From NCBI GenBank assembly GCA_020427625.1, contig JAGQOI010000112.1:1-5697 (forward strand): a DNA stretch of 5,697 nucleotides, read 5' to 3'. The notes below the pieces were generated by a model that saw only the letters and a list, made by a program, of their open reading frames with translations, ran no database searches and was not told the origin of the DNA. Below are positions 5,257-5,697 of this stretch, piece after piece; within the stretch, counting starts at the first letter, position 1; every line of letters starts with the position of its first letter. This DNA comes from Phycisphaerales bacterium (GTDB lineage: Bacteria > Planctomycetota > Phycisphaerae > Phycisphaerales > SM1A02). The translations under genes were made by a program, and so were the position numbers.

Positions 5257-5697
5257 CTATCCGCCGAGGATCGAGTTGATTCTCGCCATGACCGCATCGT
5301 CGAGGTACAGATCGGCGGCGAGCGCGTTCTCGGTGATCTGTTCCGGCCGCGAGGCGCCGGCGATGGTGCTCGTGACCTCCGGGCGCCGGAGGCACCAGGC
5401 GAGGGCCATGCGGGCCATCGGGGCGCCGAGTTCGTCGGCGACGGCCTTGAGACGTCGGATGGTGCTCAGGTTCTCGTCCGTCATTCGGTTCGCGATGAAC
5501 TTGCCGAGATTCTCGTCGGCCGCGCGCGACCCGGCGGGAACGCCGTCGAGATACTTGCCGGTGAGCAGACCCTCGGCGAGCGGCGAGAAGTTGATGATGC
5601 CCATGCCGTGTCGGCGACACGCGGGAAAGACCTCGGCCTCCCAGTGGCGTTCGAGCATGTTGTACAGCGGCTGGTTGCTCGCGGGACGATGCCACCC
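5257..5697 (-). CDS. Aldo/keto reductase, C-terminal part (runs off right edge)
   Basis: The frame is open from the right edge to a TAG at 5257-5259, giving 146 C-terminal residues of an aldo/keto reductase, a (beta/alpha)8-barrel NAD(P)H-dependent oxidoreductase of carbonyl compounds. Visible landmarks, counted from the edge, are NQPLYNMLER (8-17), IINFSPLAEGLLTGKYL (34-50), the MALAWCLRRPEVTSTIAGAS segment (97-116) and IAGASRPEQITEN (112-124), which corresponds to the cofactor 2'-phosphate-binding region. The spacing and the SPLAEGLLTGKY motif resemble the voltage-gated-potassium-channel-beta/YghZ-like group. About half the protein, including the catalytic Asp-Tyr-Lys-His tetrad, lies outside the window, so catalytic competence cannot be judged. 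An internal ATG at 5656-5658 is not the start, since family sequence continues upstream of it. The substrate is unknown, and I see no functional link with the neighbouring trmL. Confidence 0.92.
   Translation of the reverse strand, partial: GWHRPASNQPLYNMLERHWEAEVFPACRRHGMGIINFSPLAEGLLTGKYLDGVPAGSRAADENLGKFIANRMTDENLSTIRRLKAVADELGAPMARMALAWCLRRPEVTSTIAGASRPEQITENALAADLYLDDAVMARINSILGG

Overview
The window reads as an ordinary chromosomal stretch from a high-GC bacterium: all genes favour G/C at third codon positions, start sites carry GGAG/GAGGAG-type ribosome binding sites, and there is no phage, transposon, CRISPR or tRNA signature. The repertoire (a serine hydroxymethyltransferase with a cysteine-bearing VQAHCGANAN loop, an exported EEP-fold protein, a DPM1-like glycosyltransferase) would fit Planctomycetota or a similar high-GC phylum. 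That placement is an impression from the sequence, not a demonstrated assignment.

Left part, minus strand (1-2204): a three-gene cluster reading leftward. First comes an exported two-domain protein, with a CBM9/DOMON-like beta-sandwich followed by an endonuclease/exonuclease/phosphatase (EEP) domain. It is followed after 27 bases by a small two-helix membrane protein whose best-supported start is an ATC codon rather than ATG. That gene overlaps by an ATGA start-stop junction the beginning of a third gene that runs off the left edge. A TAGAAT -10-like element lies just upstream of the EEP gene, in a 118-base divergent intergenic region.

Middle part, plus strand (2323-4368): glyA, serine hydroxymethyltransferase, complete with all key PLP motifs. 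It is followed 42 bases later by a GT2 glycosyltransferase of the dolichyl-/polyprenyl-phosphate sugar synthase type with its own strong RBS. The two are probably co-transcribed.

Right part, minus strand (4566-5697): a 265-base convergent intergenic region with a sizeable stem-loop near the end of trmL; trmL itself (tRNA wobble-nucleotide 2'-O-methyltransferase, GTG start); a 122-base gap; and the C-terminal part of an aldo/keto reductase running off the right edge.

The genes do not form one evident pathway. Two are housekeeping (one-carbon metabolism, tRNA modification), one is envelope or glycolipid biosynthesis, and the left-hand cluster is an envelope/export group of unknown role. I do not see a convincing undescribed defence, mobile or biosynthetic system. 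The points most worth a second look are the ATC start, the possible GOLD-like fold of the small membrane protein, and the beta-sandwich/EEP fusion.
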